Assembly (NCBI GenBank): GCA_013373425.1
Contig: JABXHW010000012.1
Coordinates: 45,899-109,898 of the forward strand
DNA: 64,000 bases
Direction: 5' to 3'
DNA from: Flavobacteriia bacterium
Lineage (GTDB): Bacteria > Bacteroidota > Bacteroidia > Flavobacteriales > Schleiferiaceae
Shown here: in pieces, positions 1 through 7,733 of the stretch
Position numbering within the stretch: position 1 is the stretch's first letter
Layout of the letters: each line of letters opens with the position of its first letter
Position numbers and translations under genes: made by a program
The notes under the pieces: model-generated
What the model was told of the DNA's origin: nothing
Database searches by the model: none
Seen by the model: the letters and a program-made list of their open reading frames with translations, nothing else

Positions 1-352
1 CATTTCCGACGAGCCACCATGATCCGATTCCTTCTCTGTAAAAAGGTAGGCGAAGCGGTTCGCTTGTTCCGATGTCAATTCTGGCGGTGAACCCCATGAA
101 GTAATCGGCCGAAGCGTCTTGGTAATAATTGAATGTTCCGTAGGTATCTTCTCCTTCTCCCGAAATATTGGCCCCTTGAGAAGGGTTCAATGGATTTGGG
201 ATATAGGCTTCGTACTCAACGTGAGTAAGTTCCCAATCGTTGGTGAGTCGACTTTGTAAATCGCCAGTACGTGTATACGGGTTATCGTTGTCATCTCGAC
301 ATGAGCTGATAACTAAACCAACAAAAATGAATAGCAAAAGCGATTTCTTCAT
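1..352 (-). CDS. Lipoprotein, 3' part missing at window edge
   Basis: Only the first 117 codons are inside the window; the reading frame stays open to base 1. It starts with a lysine-rich, hydrophobic signal peptide ending in the lipobox ISSC, with Cys18 as the predicted lipidated residue, so the protein should sit in the outer or inner membrane facing the periplasm. The mature part begins with an acidic spacer, then a segment reading LTNDWELTHVEYEAY. That resembles the opening strand of the small lipocalin-like or stress-response lipoproteins common in Bacteroidota, but the match is too short to name a family. It is transcribed leftwards, 22 bp downstream of the SDR gene, so it could be the last visible gene of that unit. 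Confidence 0.75.
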   Translation of the reverse strand, partial: MKKSLLLFIFVGLVISSCRDDNDNPYTRTGDLQSRLTNDWELTHVEYEAYIPNPLNPSQGANISGEGEDTYGTFNYYQDASADYFMGFTARIDIGTSEPLRLPFYREGIGSWWLVGN

Positions 353-374
353 ACTGAGGAGAATAAGGTACAAG

Positions 375-1070
375 TTACAAATCTCGTACTGAAAATACGT
401 TGCTCGGCGCTTTATCGGGCCGCATTCCGAACATTCCTATAATTTTTGCCACTTCGGCTGGTGATTTTAACTCGCCAGATTCATGCATTTGGACGAACCG
501 ATCTTTCACTGGAAAAGCCTCGTCTGCAGTTGATCGAATATCGGCTTGCATCTCTGTGTCAACCACTCCAGGAGCGATGGACAAAAAGTGGACATCGGGT
601 ACATCAGCATTCCAAACCTCGGTCATTTGATCGACAGCTGCCTTGGAAGCGCAATAGGCACTCCACGAAGGAATCACGCTTTTAGCAGCGCCGGATGAAA
701 TGGATATTACCACCTTCTCAGCGGCTTGGCTATTTCGAACAAAGGCATTTGTCCACCTTGCAACAGCAGATACATTGATTTCAAAAACGCGAGAAATCGA
801 CATTGAATCTAAGTTGCCAATTGCGTTGACAGGTCCGATCCAACCGGCATTGTTGATGAGGATTTCTCGGTCACATTCTCCTGAAAGGGATAAGCTCTCC
901 TCACTTGTAGCTTCAGCCAAGTCAACTTGGTGATGGGTGTAATTCGGAAGTGATGGCCCGGGTCTGCGACTGTAACCATGAACTAGGGTATTCTCCTGAG
1001 CTGAGTAGAATTCAGCTAGGCCTTTTCCGAGTCCACTGCTCGTCCCTGTGATGTGGACAACGGTGGACAT
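375..1070 (-). CDS. Short-chain dehydrogenase/reductase (sepiapterin/benzil reductase-like)
   Basis: A 231-residue classical SDR, single Rossmann domain, cytoplasmic, expected to reduce a carbonyl with NAD(P)H. Visible motifs are the dinucleotide loop TGTSSGLG (8-15), NNAG (73-76) and the catalytic set Ser126, Tyr139 and Lys143 (YCASK). The HGYSRRPG stretch after strand 2 carries arginines typical of NADPH-preferring members. Overall it reads most like the sepiapterin reductase/benzil reductase branch, but the substrate cannot be predicted. Its start codon lies one base after the stop of the upstream ktrA-like gene, so the two are almost certainly co-transcribed, perhaps from the promoter in front of the trans-sulfuration gene. 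Confidence 0.88.
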   Translation of the reverse strand: MSTVVHITGTSSGLGKGLAEFYSAQENTLVHGYSRRPGPSLPNYTHHQVDLAEATSEESLSLSGECDREILINNAGWIGPVNAIGNLDSMSISRVFEINVSAVARWTNAFVRNSQAAEKVVISISSGAAKSVIPSWSAYCASKAAVDQMTEVWNADVPDVHFLSIAPGVVDTEMQADIRSTADEAFPVKDRFVQMHESGELKSPAEVAKIIGMFGMRPDKAPSNVFSVRDL

Positions 1071-1071
1071 T

Positions 1072-1740
1072 CTAGCTGTTGATTTCGATGAATCGCTCGA
1101 TGTCGCGAACAGTACCGAAGACTACGATAATATCTCCTGACTCCACCACTGTGTCGGCATCAGGCACCCCATAAATGTGGTGTTCGTTCTTGTCTTTGCG
1201 AAGAAGCGTTACCAAGTTGAGTTTGTACTTCTCTCGCAATCCGATATCTCCAAGGGTTCGTGAGAATAACGCCTTAGGAGCTTTAATCTCTACGATTTCA
1301 TATCCATCAGGAAGTTCGAAGCACATCACCACACCTGGGTTAATCAGCTGTTCAGCGACGTTGTTTGCAACCTCATCTTCTGGACTCAAGATTTCTTGGA
1401 TGCCCATTTTCTCGAGGATACGGCGTTGTGTGACGCCTTGAGCACGTGCGATGATTCGCTTTATACCCATATCTTGAAGTTGGAAGCAACAAAGAAGTAG
1501 GCCTTGGAAGTTCTGACCAATGGAAACGATTACCGCATCCATTTTGCTCATGTTTTGAGAATCCAACGCCTTTTGATCGGTAGCATCCATGGCAACGGCA
1601 TAGGCCACGTCTTCACGGATAGCTTCTACTTTTTCTTCATCGGTGTCAATAGCAATAACCTCAGCACCTTTTTCGCTGAGTTTTCTAGCAATTGCGGAAC
1701 CAAATTGTCCGAGTCCGATAACGGCAAATTTTTCTGCCAT
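1072..1740 (-). CDS. ktrA: KtrA/TrkA-type RCK regulatory subunit of K+ uptake
   Basis: A 222-residue cytosolic gating subunit of Ktr-type potassium transport. The N-terminal RCK_N Rossmann fold has GLGQFG at 9-14 and the acidic nucleotide-binding residue in AIDTDEEK (about 30-37). An RCK_C domain fills roughly residues 135-222. The 220-residue length is that of KtrA rather than the double-length TrkA. In known systems such a ring of eight subunits binds ATP/ADP and gates the membrane subunit KtrB. No ktrB lies in this window; the partner must be elsewhere. The gene sits 30 bp after the trans-sulfuration gene and 1 bp before the SDR gene. Confidence 0.85.
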   Translation of the reverse strand: MAEKFAVIGLGQFGSAIARKLSEKGAEVIAIDTDEEKVEAIREDVAYAVAMDATDQKALDSQNMSKMDAVIVSIGQNFQGLLLCCFQLQDMGIKRIIARAQGVTQRRILEKMGIQEILSPEDEVANNVAEQLINPGVVMCFELPDGYEIVEIKAPKALFSRTLGDIGLREKYKLNLVTLLRKDKNEHHIYGVPDADTVVESGDIIVVFGTVRDIERFIEINS

Positions 1741-1770
1741 AATTGAAATATTGTGTTGATAGTAACTCTA

Positions 1771-2934
1771 TCAAATTTGTTTTAGTGCGCGGTCTAAATC
1801 TGCTATGAGGTCGTCGGCATCTTCAATACCAACGCTCAATCTAATCAATCCATCCACAATGCCTGTTTTCGCTCGTTCTGCAGGAGGGATAGATGCGTGA
1901 GTCATGCTGGCCGGATGGCCGGCTAGAGATTCAACACCTCCAAGCGATTCGGCAAGGGTAAAGACGTTCAAATTGGAAATCACCTTACTCGCTGATTCCA
2001 GTGTCCCGTCCTTCACTACGAAGGAAATCATTCCTCCGTAATTCTCCATCTGTTTTTTCGCTATTTCATGACCTGGGTGGTCTTCAAATCCGGGCCAATA
2101 CACCCTATCAACCTTAGGGTGGTCTTTCAAAAATTCAGCGATGCGAACCCCATTTTTACAATGACGCTCCATTCTCACATCTAGGGTTTTGATGCCACGA
2201 AGCGTGAGGAAGGCATCCATCGGTCCACAAATAGCACCCACGGAGTTTTGAATAAACTTGAGACGCTTGGCAAGCTCGTCATTCTTCATTGTGAGAAGCC
2301 CGAGTACCACATCCGAATGTCCTCCTAAGTACTTTGTTGCACTGTGCAAGACGATATCAGCTCCCAAGTCAAGAGGGCGCTGGAGAATCGGGGTGGCAAA
2401 AGTGTTGTCGACCACCAAAATGGCTCCTGCTCGATGAGCCACATCGGCCATTGCGGCGATGTCGATAATATTCATCATCGGGTTGGTGGGCGTTTCCACC
2501 CAAATCATCTTGGTCTTCTCGTTCACTCGCTTCTCCACATTTGAAGGGTCGCTCATCCCAGTGAAGTGGAATACAAGTCCGAAATCTTCATACACCTTCG
2601 TGAACTGTCGATAGCTCCCACCGTAGAGATCATTTGTAGAAATAATTTCGTCGCCTGGTTTCAAGAGTTTCATCACGGCGTCTACCGCTGCGAGTCCCGA
2701 TCCAAAAGCCAATCCGGCACTACCCCCTTCAAGCGCGGCGATGCTCTTTTCGAGCGCAGTTCGGGTAGGGTTTCCAGTTCGAGAGTACTCGTAACCCTTA
2801 TTCACCCCAAGCGCTTCTTGTGCGTAAGTAGAAGTTTGATAAATGGGTGTCATAACCGCTCCACTAGCAGGATCGGGGCTCTGACCACCATGAATCGTAA
2901 GAGTTCCGATTTTCAGACCGTTTTGGTCTTTCAT
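1771..2934 (-). CDS. Trans-sulfuration PLP enzyme (cystathionine gamma-synthase/lyase family)
   Basis: A 387-residue Cys/Met metabolism PLP-dependent enzyme, cytoplasmic. Family marks are YSRTGNPT (50-57), the substrate/PLP tyrosine in NDLYGG, the ETPTNP loop (147-152), VVDNTFA (174-180) and the Schiff-base lysine K201 in SATKYLGGHSD. Members of this fold make cystathionine (gamma-synthase, MetB) or split it (gamma- or beta-lyase), and sequence alone does not separate these well. Bacteroidota genes of this type are usually labelled cystathionine gamma-synthase. It is the first gene of a probable transcription unit that continues into the ktrA-like and SDR genes; a canonical -7 box lies 20 bp upstream. 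Confidence 0.88.
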   Translation of the reverse strand: MKDQNGLKIGTLTIHGGQSPDPASGAVMTPIYQTSTYAQEALGVNKGYEYSRTGNPTRTALEKSIAALEGGSAGLAFGSGLAAVDAVMKLLKPGDEIISTNDLYGGSYRQFTKVYEDFGLVFHFTGMSDPSNVEKRVNEKTKMIWVETPTNPMMNIIDIAAMADVAHRAGAILVVDNTFATPILQRPLDLGADIVLHSATKYLGGHSDVVLGLLTMKNDELAKRLKFIQNSVGAICGPMDAFLTLRGIKTLDVRMERHCKNGVRIAEFLKDHPKVDRVYWPGFEDHPGHEIAKKQMENYGGMISFVVKDGTLESASKVISNLNVFTLAESLGGVESLAGHPASMTHASIPPAERAKTGIVDGLIRLSVGIEDADDLIADLDRALKQI

Positions 2935-2954
2935 AGCGCCGTGTTTTTCAGAGG

Positions 2955-2962
2955 CAAAGGTA
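2955..2962 (-). promoter_or_regulatory. Bacteroidota -7 promoter box TACCTTTG
   Basis: Exact match to TAnnTTTG on the minus strand, 20 bp ahead of the trans-sulfuration gene start. No clear TTG -33 element was seen at the expected distance. Confidence 0.6.
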
Positions 2963-3179
2963 CAGTAATGTAACGGGAGAAGGGAGGGTGTTGTTTAGGA
3001 GTGCGAGTTTTCTAAATCCTCCAATCGCTAAACTTTGGAGTGTTTGCGAAGAAACGATGAATCTAGTCTTGTACTCATTGTCAACGGTGCGTGTGTCACA
3101 TCCAATTTAACCAACCCGTAGTAATGACCGAAGTGCCAAAGAAGGGCTTTCAAACCTCTCAATGTAAAACTCAATCTCG

Positions 3180-4130
3180 ATGATTATGAAACGAATTATT
3201 CAATTTACCGCCGCAGTTGCACTCGCTTTCGGGTTGTACTCGTGCGACAGTGATCCCTTGGAAGATATGCCGGAGGATGTGCCAACTACCACTTTCCAAT
3301 CGGTAGACGAACTGTTATCAGATATGGAGCCGGAAGTGTCAAGCTTCACGGTAGATGTCTCAACGGGTGGAACCTTCACCACGAACCGTGGCTCTGAAAT
3401 CACTATTCCAGCCAACGCATTTGTAGACGGAAGCGGCCAAGCGGTTACAGGAAATGTAGACTTGGAATTTCAAGAGATTTTCAACGCATCTGACGCGATA
3501 ACCTCTGGTGCTTTCACGATATCCAATGGAATTCCGATTGGGACAGGAGGTGCCTTTTTCATAGGAGCCGAGCAGAACGGCCAGGCCTTGGGAGTTACGC
3601 CTGGACAGTCTGTTCAAGTTCAAATCCCAAGTCAACAGACGAACCAAGCAATGCAGCTGTTTACTGGAGGCACTTCAATAAGTACTTCCCCACAGTGGGC
3701 TCCTTTAGACACTGCTCAATTTTGGGCTTGGATGAATGTTGTGGGCAATTATTTCAATGTGAATATGAATCGCTTGATGTGGGTGAACTGTGATTATTTC
3801 ACAAACCCTTCTTGGGAGGACCCTGTTCACTTTGACCTACTTGGGCGAACAGGATTGAATTCCACCAACAGTCAATTATTCGTTGTGGAGCAGAGTAACC
3901 TAGCTACATATCCTCTCCAAATGGGCTCAAATTATTCCTTCATGAATAGTGAAGTGAGAAACGCCAAGTGCAATTCGGGAGTCTCGCAGGTGGTCGTTGC
4001 ACTGGCCATATACAACAACACGATTTACTTAGGTCATACAACGATAACTCCAGCGGCAGGAACAACCTATCCGATTCAAATGGCCGCGGTTACCCAAGCC
4101 GATTTACAAGCCTTTTTAAACAGTCTTTAG
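3180..4130 (+). CDS. SPII lipoprotein with Bacteroidota ZU5-like beta domain
   Basis: A 316-residue exported lipoprotein. The signal peptide ends in the lipobox LYSC (Cys22), followed by an acidic proline-containing linker. Residues about 55-150 contain the pattern GGTFTTNRGSEITIPANAF followed by an ITSGAFTISNG stretch and a GGAFFIGAEQNG segment. This is a beta-rich module common in secreted Bacteroidota proteins whose job is unknown. The C-terminal half has no family I recognise. ATG codons at 3180 and 3186 are both possible starts; the second would give the more typical MKR signal peptide. The gene stands alone, closed by a hairpin terminator shared with the convergent blc gene. Confidence 0.8.
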   Translation: MIMKRIIQFTAAVALAFGLYSCDSDPLEDMPEDVPTTTFQSVDELLSDMEPEVSSFTVDVSTGGTFTTNRGSEITIPANAFVDGSGQAVTGNVDLEFQEIFNASDAITSGAFTISNGIPIGTGGAFFIGAEQNGQALGVTPGQSVQVQIPSQQTNQAMQLFTGGTSISTSPQWAPLDTAQFWAWMNVVGNYFNVNMNRLMWVNCDYFTNPSWEDPVHFDLLGRTGLNSTNSQLFVVEQSNLATYPLQMGSNYSFMNSEVRNAKCNSGVSQVVVALAIYNNTIYLGHTTITPAAGTTYPIQMAAVTQADLQAFLNSL

Positions 4131-4160
4131 TGGAACAAGCCAATGACGTAGGACTGTGCT

Positions 4161-4189
4161 GGTCGGGGAGAAATCTCCGGCCTTTTTTT
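4161..4189 (+). terminator. Intrinsic terminator, hairpin plus T7
   Basis: An imperfect G+C-rich hairpin (GGTC..GGAG / CTCCGGCC, AAAT loop, small bulge on the left arm) is followed directly by seven T residues, 30 bp after the lipoprotein stop. Its T run overlaps the stop codon of the convergent blc gene, so the two units end against each other. Confidence 0.6.
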
Positions 4190-4715
4190 ATTCCTCTTCG
4201 TCTGGACAATCGTGCTCAGTGAAGATGAACTTCGAAGTGTCAAACCCCTTTTCCTTTGCCGACGCCGAAAGCTCTTCAATGATGTCGGAATCGAGCTCTT
4301 CTGTGCGCGAAAGTATCCAAAGGTATTTTCTACTTGGAGCTCCTACGAGTGCATATTGGTAGTCGTCATCGAGTTCAATGATGTAATAGTCGCCGTAAAA
4401 GGGTCGAAAGAAACTCACTCTCAACTGCCCGGGCTTCGATGTGTCGGGTTGAACCGCAACCCCTTCCGCCTTTTCCCAGCCATCATCACCATAGCCTTGA
4501 TTCACCACTTTGATGTCACCATCCTCTTCCAAGGTATAAGCGGCGGTCACACAATTCAATCCTTCTTCTTGTGATATGGGAAGTCGAGCGATTTCGTACC
4601 AAACACCTGTGTATCGATATAAATCTACGGCATCGACTGTGGAAAGCGGCTCCGGACTACTGCAGGAAGTAAGAAGCAGGCCCGTACAAGCGAGTGTCAG
4701 AATAATCTGTTTCAT
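4188..4715 (-). CDS. blc: Outer-membrane lipocalin Blc
   Basis: A 175-residue bacterial lipocalin, predicted to be a membrane-anchored beta barrel that binds fatty acids or lysophospholipids and helps with envelope maintenance or stress. The signal peptide ends in LTSC (Cys18). The signature G-x-W lies in YTGVWYEIARLP (Gly37, Trp39). The usual Blc features follow: NCVTAAYTL, a PFYGDYYIIELD strand pair and YLWILSR near the C-terminus. Length is as expected for Blc. It appears to be a single-gene unit; the next gene upstream (4773-5306) is on the same strand with a 57-bp gap, so co-transcription is possible. Confidence 0.9.
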   Translation of the reverse strand: MKQIILTLACTGLLLTSCSSPEPLSTVDAVDLYRYTGVWYEIARLPISQEEGLNCVTAAYTLEEDGDIKVVNQGYGDDGWEKAEGVAVQPDTSKPGQLRVSFFRPFYGDYYIIELDDDYQYALVGAPSRKYLWILSRTEELDSDIIEELSASAKEKGFDTSKFIFTEHDCPDEEE

Positions 4716-4772
4716 ACTATCAATTTAGGGCTAAGTGAATTGTTCCAGTTTATTGAAGATAGGAAGGGTCTA

Positions 4773-5306
4773 TCAATGACCGATATCAGCTATAAACGCT
4801 CTTGTGGAATCGGTATTAATGTACAGGTCGCGTTTGATGTTAGAAGAAGAATCCGACAAGTAGAGATGAAGCATATCCTCTGTCTTGAACCACTTTGGAC
4901 GACCACCTCCATAGTTAGGTGTTTGCTTGTTTGAATCAACCGTATACCCAGATGTGAGTCGAGCTATTTCTTCAGGACAACATTTCACCTCAAAGCAAAC
5001 GACATCATCGATAATTGGAAAAGCAGGTTTGAAGTTTATCAATTCAACACATCCATCGGGTCTCCCCAATATTTCGGCATAGACTTCCGAATCATCTGTT
5101 TCGCTATGGAAGAGAGCAAACATACCTTCAGCCACTTTTGTCGTGGCCAAAACAGCCATTGCACTCCCAAGAACTATGCTGAAAAGTGAAAGGCCCAATC
5201 CGATATATACGCCTTTCTTGGCCTTTCGAATTACAGCTATAATAGAAATCAGAATACCTAGTCCGAGGAGGAAAGATGCAAGCAATAGAAGTAGAAAGTA
5301 GCCCAT
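4773..5306 (-). CDS. Unknown two-TM membrane protein
   Basis: A 177-residue protein I do not recognise. Two hydrophobic segments (about 3-25 and 33-56) flank a short basic loop RKAKKG, followed by a 115-residue soluble domain. That domain contains three nearby cysteines (VVCFEVKCCPEE) and a conserved-looking aromatic patch (GGGRPKWFKTEDMLHLYLS). With both helices at the N-terminus, the domain would face the same side as the N-terminus, probably the cytoplasm. A near-consensus -7 box (TACCTTTA) lies 17 bp upstream. The gene may run on into blc. Confidence 0.7.
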   Translation of the reverse strand: MGYFLLLLLASFLLGLGILISIIAVIRKAKKGVYIGLGLSLFSIVLGSAMAVLATTKVAEGMFALFHSETDDSEVYAEILGRPDGCVELINFKPAFPIIDDVVCFEVKCCPEEIARLTSGYTVDSNKQTPNYGGGRPKWFKTEDMLHLYLSDSSSNIKRDLYINTDSTRAFIADIGH

Positions 5307-5322
5307 GAGAGATTGGTTTGTA

Positions 5323-5330
5323 TAAAGGTA
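5323..5330 (-). promoter_or_regulatory. Near-consensus -7 box TACCTTTA
   Basis: Seven of eight fit to the TACCTTTG boxes elsewhere in the window, 17 bp before the two-TM membrane protein gene. Confidence 0.4.
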
Positions 5331-5380
5331 ACGATAGATTGAGATAGACGTGCACTATCGGGTTGTTGGAATTGCGACCT

Positions 5381-5388
5381 TACCTTTG
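5381..5388 (+). promoter_or_regulatory. -7 box TACCTTTG for the arsC-like/eamA unit
   Basis: Exact match, with TTG trinucleotides about 15-18 bp upstream as a possible -33 element. Its position places the transcription start near 5394, which rules out an ATG at 5363 and supports translation from 5405. Confidence 0.6.
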
Positions 5389-5404
5389 TCGAAAATCACA
5401 AGGA

Positions 5405-5755
5405 ATGAAGAAGGTCATTTATCACTTGCCGACGTGTTCAACTTGTCAACGTTTACTCAAAGAATGGAATACCGAGGGAGCTGAATTGAGAGATATCCGC
5501 AACCAACCGATTTCAGAGAATGAGATTGATGAGATGGCCGATCTCGCAGGAAGTTACGAGGCTTTGTTCTCTCGTCGAGCTATGAAATACCGCTCTATGG
5601 GATTGAATGAAATGGAGCTTTCTGAGTCGGATTACCGCAAGTATATTCTTCAAGAAGATACCTTCCTCAAGCGACCTGTTGTGATTGTTGGAAATGAGAT
5701 TTTCGTTGGATCGGCTAAGAAAGACGTCGCCAAAGCTGCGGAGGCCCTCAAGTAA
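5405..5755 (+). CDS. ArsC/Spx-family thioredoxin-fold protein
   Basis: A 116-residue protein of the ArsC-like family (arsenate reductase/YffB/Spx). The redox motif CSTC occupies residues 11-14, and the family RP motif appears as KRPVVIVGNEIFVG near the C-terminus. A CxxC motif of this kind is seen in Spx/MgsR/YffB types as well as some glutaredoxin-linked arsenate reductases, so arsenate reduction is not assured. An in-frame ATG at 5363 would add 14 residues, but the promoter box at 5381-5388 lies inside that stretch. AAGGA just before 5405 also makes this the likely start. The stop overlaps the start of the eamA gene by one base (TAATG). Confidence 0.8.
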   Translation: MKKVIYHLPTCSTCQRLLKEWNTEGAELRDIRNQPISENEIDEMADLAGSYEALFSRRAMKYRSMGLNEMELSESDYRKYILQEDTFLKRPVVIVGNEIFVGSAKKDVAKAAEALK

Positions 5756-6645
5756 TGGATAAGGCCACGCGGAACGCCCATATTGCCTTACTCGCTGTAG
5801 CGCTCATCTACGGATTGAATTACATCATCGCTAAAGAAGTGATGAACGGCTACTTGGAACCAAGAGGTTTCATTTTGCTGCGAGCGGTGGGCGCATCAAT
5901 CTTGTTTTGGATTTTTCACAGAAGCTCGAATCGAGTAAAGATTGATCGAAAGGACATTCCCAGATTTTTATTGGCCGGACTTTTCGGAGTGGCGCTGAAT
6001 CAAATCATGTTCTTCGAAGGATTGATGCGAACCACGGCAATCAATGCTTCAATCATCATGACTATCAATCCAATCCTCGTCCTCATATTGTCTACAATAT
6101 TCCTCAAAGAGGCACTCGGATGGATAAAAGTCGTGGGCATTGCCCTCGGCGCAAGTGGAGCCATTTGGTTGATTTCTGGTAGAGGTGATGTGGACTTGCT
6201 CGAAAGCGAGACGTCCTTGGGAAACCTCTTGGTGTTGGTGAATGCCACTTCGTATGCACTTTACCTAATTGTTGTCAAGCCTCTAATGGCAAAATATCCT
6301 CCCATTCAGGTCATCAAATGGGTCTTCATGTGTGGGATTCTGTTTGTTACTCCCTTCGGAGCAGAGCAACTCATTGGTGCCCCTTGGGAAACCTGGACGG
6401 TTGAGATTTATCTACAGGCTGGCTTTGTCGTTGTATTCACGACTTTTTTCGCATATCTACTGAATGTTTATGCACTCAAAACCGTCTCGTCTACAACCGT
6501 GAGCGCATACATTTATCTGCAACCATTCTTCGCCACCGCTCTTACCTTAACCTTAGGTCTTGGGGTCCTTACTTGGCAGCAAGCCGGAGCCGCAGGATTA
6601 ATCTTTGGTGGGGTGTATTTGGCGAATTTTTTTCGGAGGAAGTGA
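5755..6645 (+). CDS. EamA/DMT-family transporter
   Basis: A 296-residue inner-membrane protein with about ten hydrophobic helices in two EamA repeats (roughly 8-140 and 155-294), the layout of drug/metabolite exporters such as RhaT or YdcZ-unrelated DMT pumps. Recognisable family stretches are AINASIIMTINPILVLILS in repeat one and TVSAYIYLQPFFATALTLT in repeat two. It most likely exports an amino acid, nucleobase or other metabolite; the substrate cannot be read from sequence. It is translationally coupled to the arsC-like gene by a TAATG overlap, so both belong to one transcript from the promoter at 5381. Confidence 0.85.
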   Translation: MDKATRNAHIALLAVALIYGLNYIIAKEVMNGYLEPRGFILLRAVGASILFWIFHRSSNRVKIDRKDIPRFLLAGLFGVALNQIMFFEGLMRTTAINASIIMTINPILVLILSTIFLKEALGWIKVVGIALGASGAIWLISGRGDVDLLESETSLGNLLVLVNATSYALYLIVVKPLMAKYPPIQVIKWVFMCGILFVTPFGAEQLIGAPWETWTVEIYLQAGFVVVFTTFFAYLLNVYALKTVSSTTVSAYIYLQPFFATALTLTLGLGVLTWQQAGAAGLIFGGVYLANFFRRK

Positions 6646-6868
6646 GATGGACAGCTGGAGGGCCTGAGGACCGGAGTGCTTGAAGACGGAATGACTGGAG
6701 AATTGGACTACTGGAGGGCTTTAGGATTGGATGACTGAAGAACTGAAATTCTTGATGGGTATGAGCTGGTCAGATGAAAGACTGGGCGGATGAGCTATCA
6801 TTCTAAAGTACTAGCTGACCACTGCACCATGGTACCATTGCACTATGGCACCACTGAGAGGAGGTGAT
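6646..6868. repeat. Low-complexity intergenic repeat cluster
   Basis: Part of a 473-bp gap without a convincing gene. Bases 6650-6790 are a degenerate run of roughly 10-bp units of the kind GGANTGACTGGAG. Bases 6821-6856 repeat a GCACCAT/GCACTATGG theme around a KpnI-like palindrome (CCATGGTACCATTG). The function is unknown. No terminator with a T run was seen after the eamA stop. Confidence 0.5.
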
Positions 6869-7059
6869 GCCCCCGGGGGCGAGTCCCTCGACCCCTCCAT
6901 TAAGTTCGGAAGTAATTTCTCAAGATTTGGAATCTCAGCGGGTAATTGTGTGAATCACGTTAAAGTTGAAATTCGTCGGAATCTTAGCCGTTTACCATAC
7001 GACTAGTGCTGTGGAATTGCGCTAACTTGATATTGGGGCAGCGGGAGCTGGCCCCGGGC
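6869..7059 (-). repeat. MITE-like inverted-repeat element, copy A
   Basis: About 191 bp. The right end (7035-7059) matches 24 of 25 bases of the inverted repeat of the copy at 35473-35649, and the left end (about 6869-6895) is a degenerate version. Inside, 6983-7004 is the reverse complement of the core at 35528-35549 with one difference in 22, so this copy lies in the opposite orientation. There is no coding capacity. The deacetylase gene starts 60 bp to the right. Confidence 0.65.
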
Positions 7060-7118
7060 ATGCCACCCCTCCAAGCTCGATTGCTTCACATCCTATCTCT
7101 TTTCCTAACTTCGTACTT

Positions 7119-7733
7119 ATGTACCCCAAACGCGTTCCAGCTCCTCTCCGATTGCCTTTCGGAACCATGACATGGCGCATGCCCTCGGCCACAAAAGAGG
7201 TGTTCCTCACTTTTGATGACGGACCGACTCCTGAGGTTACGCATGCCGTGTTGGATATCCTCGACGAGTATGGAGCGAAGGCAACGTTTTTTGGTATTGG
7301 AAAGAATGTGGACGAGCATCCTGAAATTTGGCGAGCGGTGCAAGATCGCGGGCATTCAATCGGACACCACAGCTATACGCACGTGAACGGTTGGAAAACA
7401 GACCGTATGGAATACATTGACGATGTTCACAAAGCCGCCAAGGTGATAAAAAGTCGACTGTTCCGCCCTCCTTATGGTCGCATTTCACCGCGCAAGGCAA
7501 AAGCACTTTCCAAGCATTATAAGATTATCATGTGGACCGTCTTGTCTGGCGATTTTGACATTAACATCGATGGCGAACAGTGCACGGATAATGTACTGTC
7601 GAGTTTGAAACCCGGCGACATTGTGGTGTTTCACGACAGTGTAAAAGCTTGGCCGAGATTGAAGGAGGCGCTCCCTAAGGTGTTGGAATATATTGAGAAG
7701 AAAGGGTGGAAAGCCGACAAGCTTCCTCAATGA
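7119..7733 (+). CDS. Polysaccharide deacetylase (NodB domain, CE4)
   Basis: A 204-residue carbohydrate esterase family 4 protein that is essentially a single NodB domain. Motif 1 is TFDDGP (31-36, with the general base and metal aspartates), motif 2 is HHSYTH (83-88) with the two metal histidines, motif 3 is RPPYGR (116-121), and motif 5 is VVFHDS. CE4 enzymes remove N- or O-acetyl groups from peptidoglycan, chitin oligomers or surface glycans. There is no signal peptide or TM helix at the chosen start, so it may be cytoplasmic or act on lipid-linked precursors. Its stop overlaps the convergent 7727-8932 gene by seven bases. Confidence 0.88.
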   Translation: MYPKRVPAPLRLPFGTMTWRMPSATKEVFLTFDDGPTPEVTHAVLDILDEYGAKATFFGIGKNVDEHPEIWRAVQDRGHSIGHHSYTHVNGWKTDRMEYIDDVHKAAKVIKSRLFRPPYGRISPRKAKALSKHYKIIMWTVLSGDFDINIDGEQCTDNVLSSLKPGDIVVFHDSVKAWPRLKEALPKVLEYIEKKGWKADKLPQ

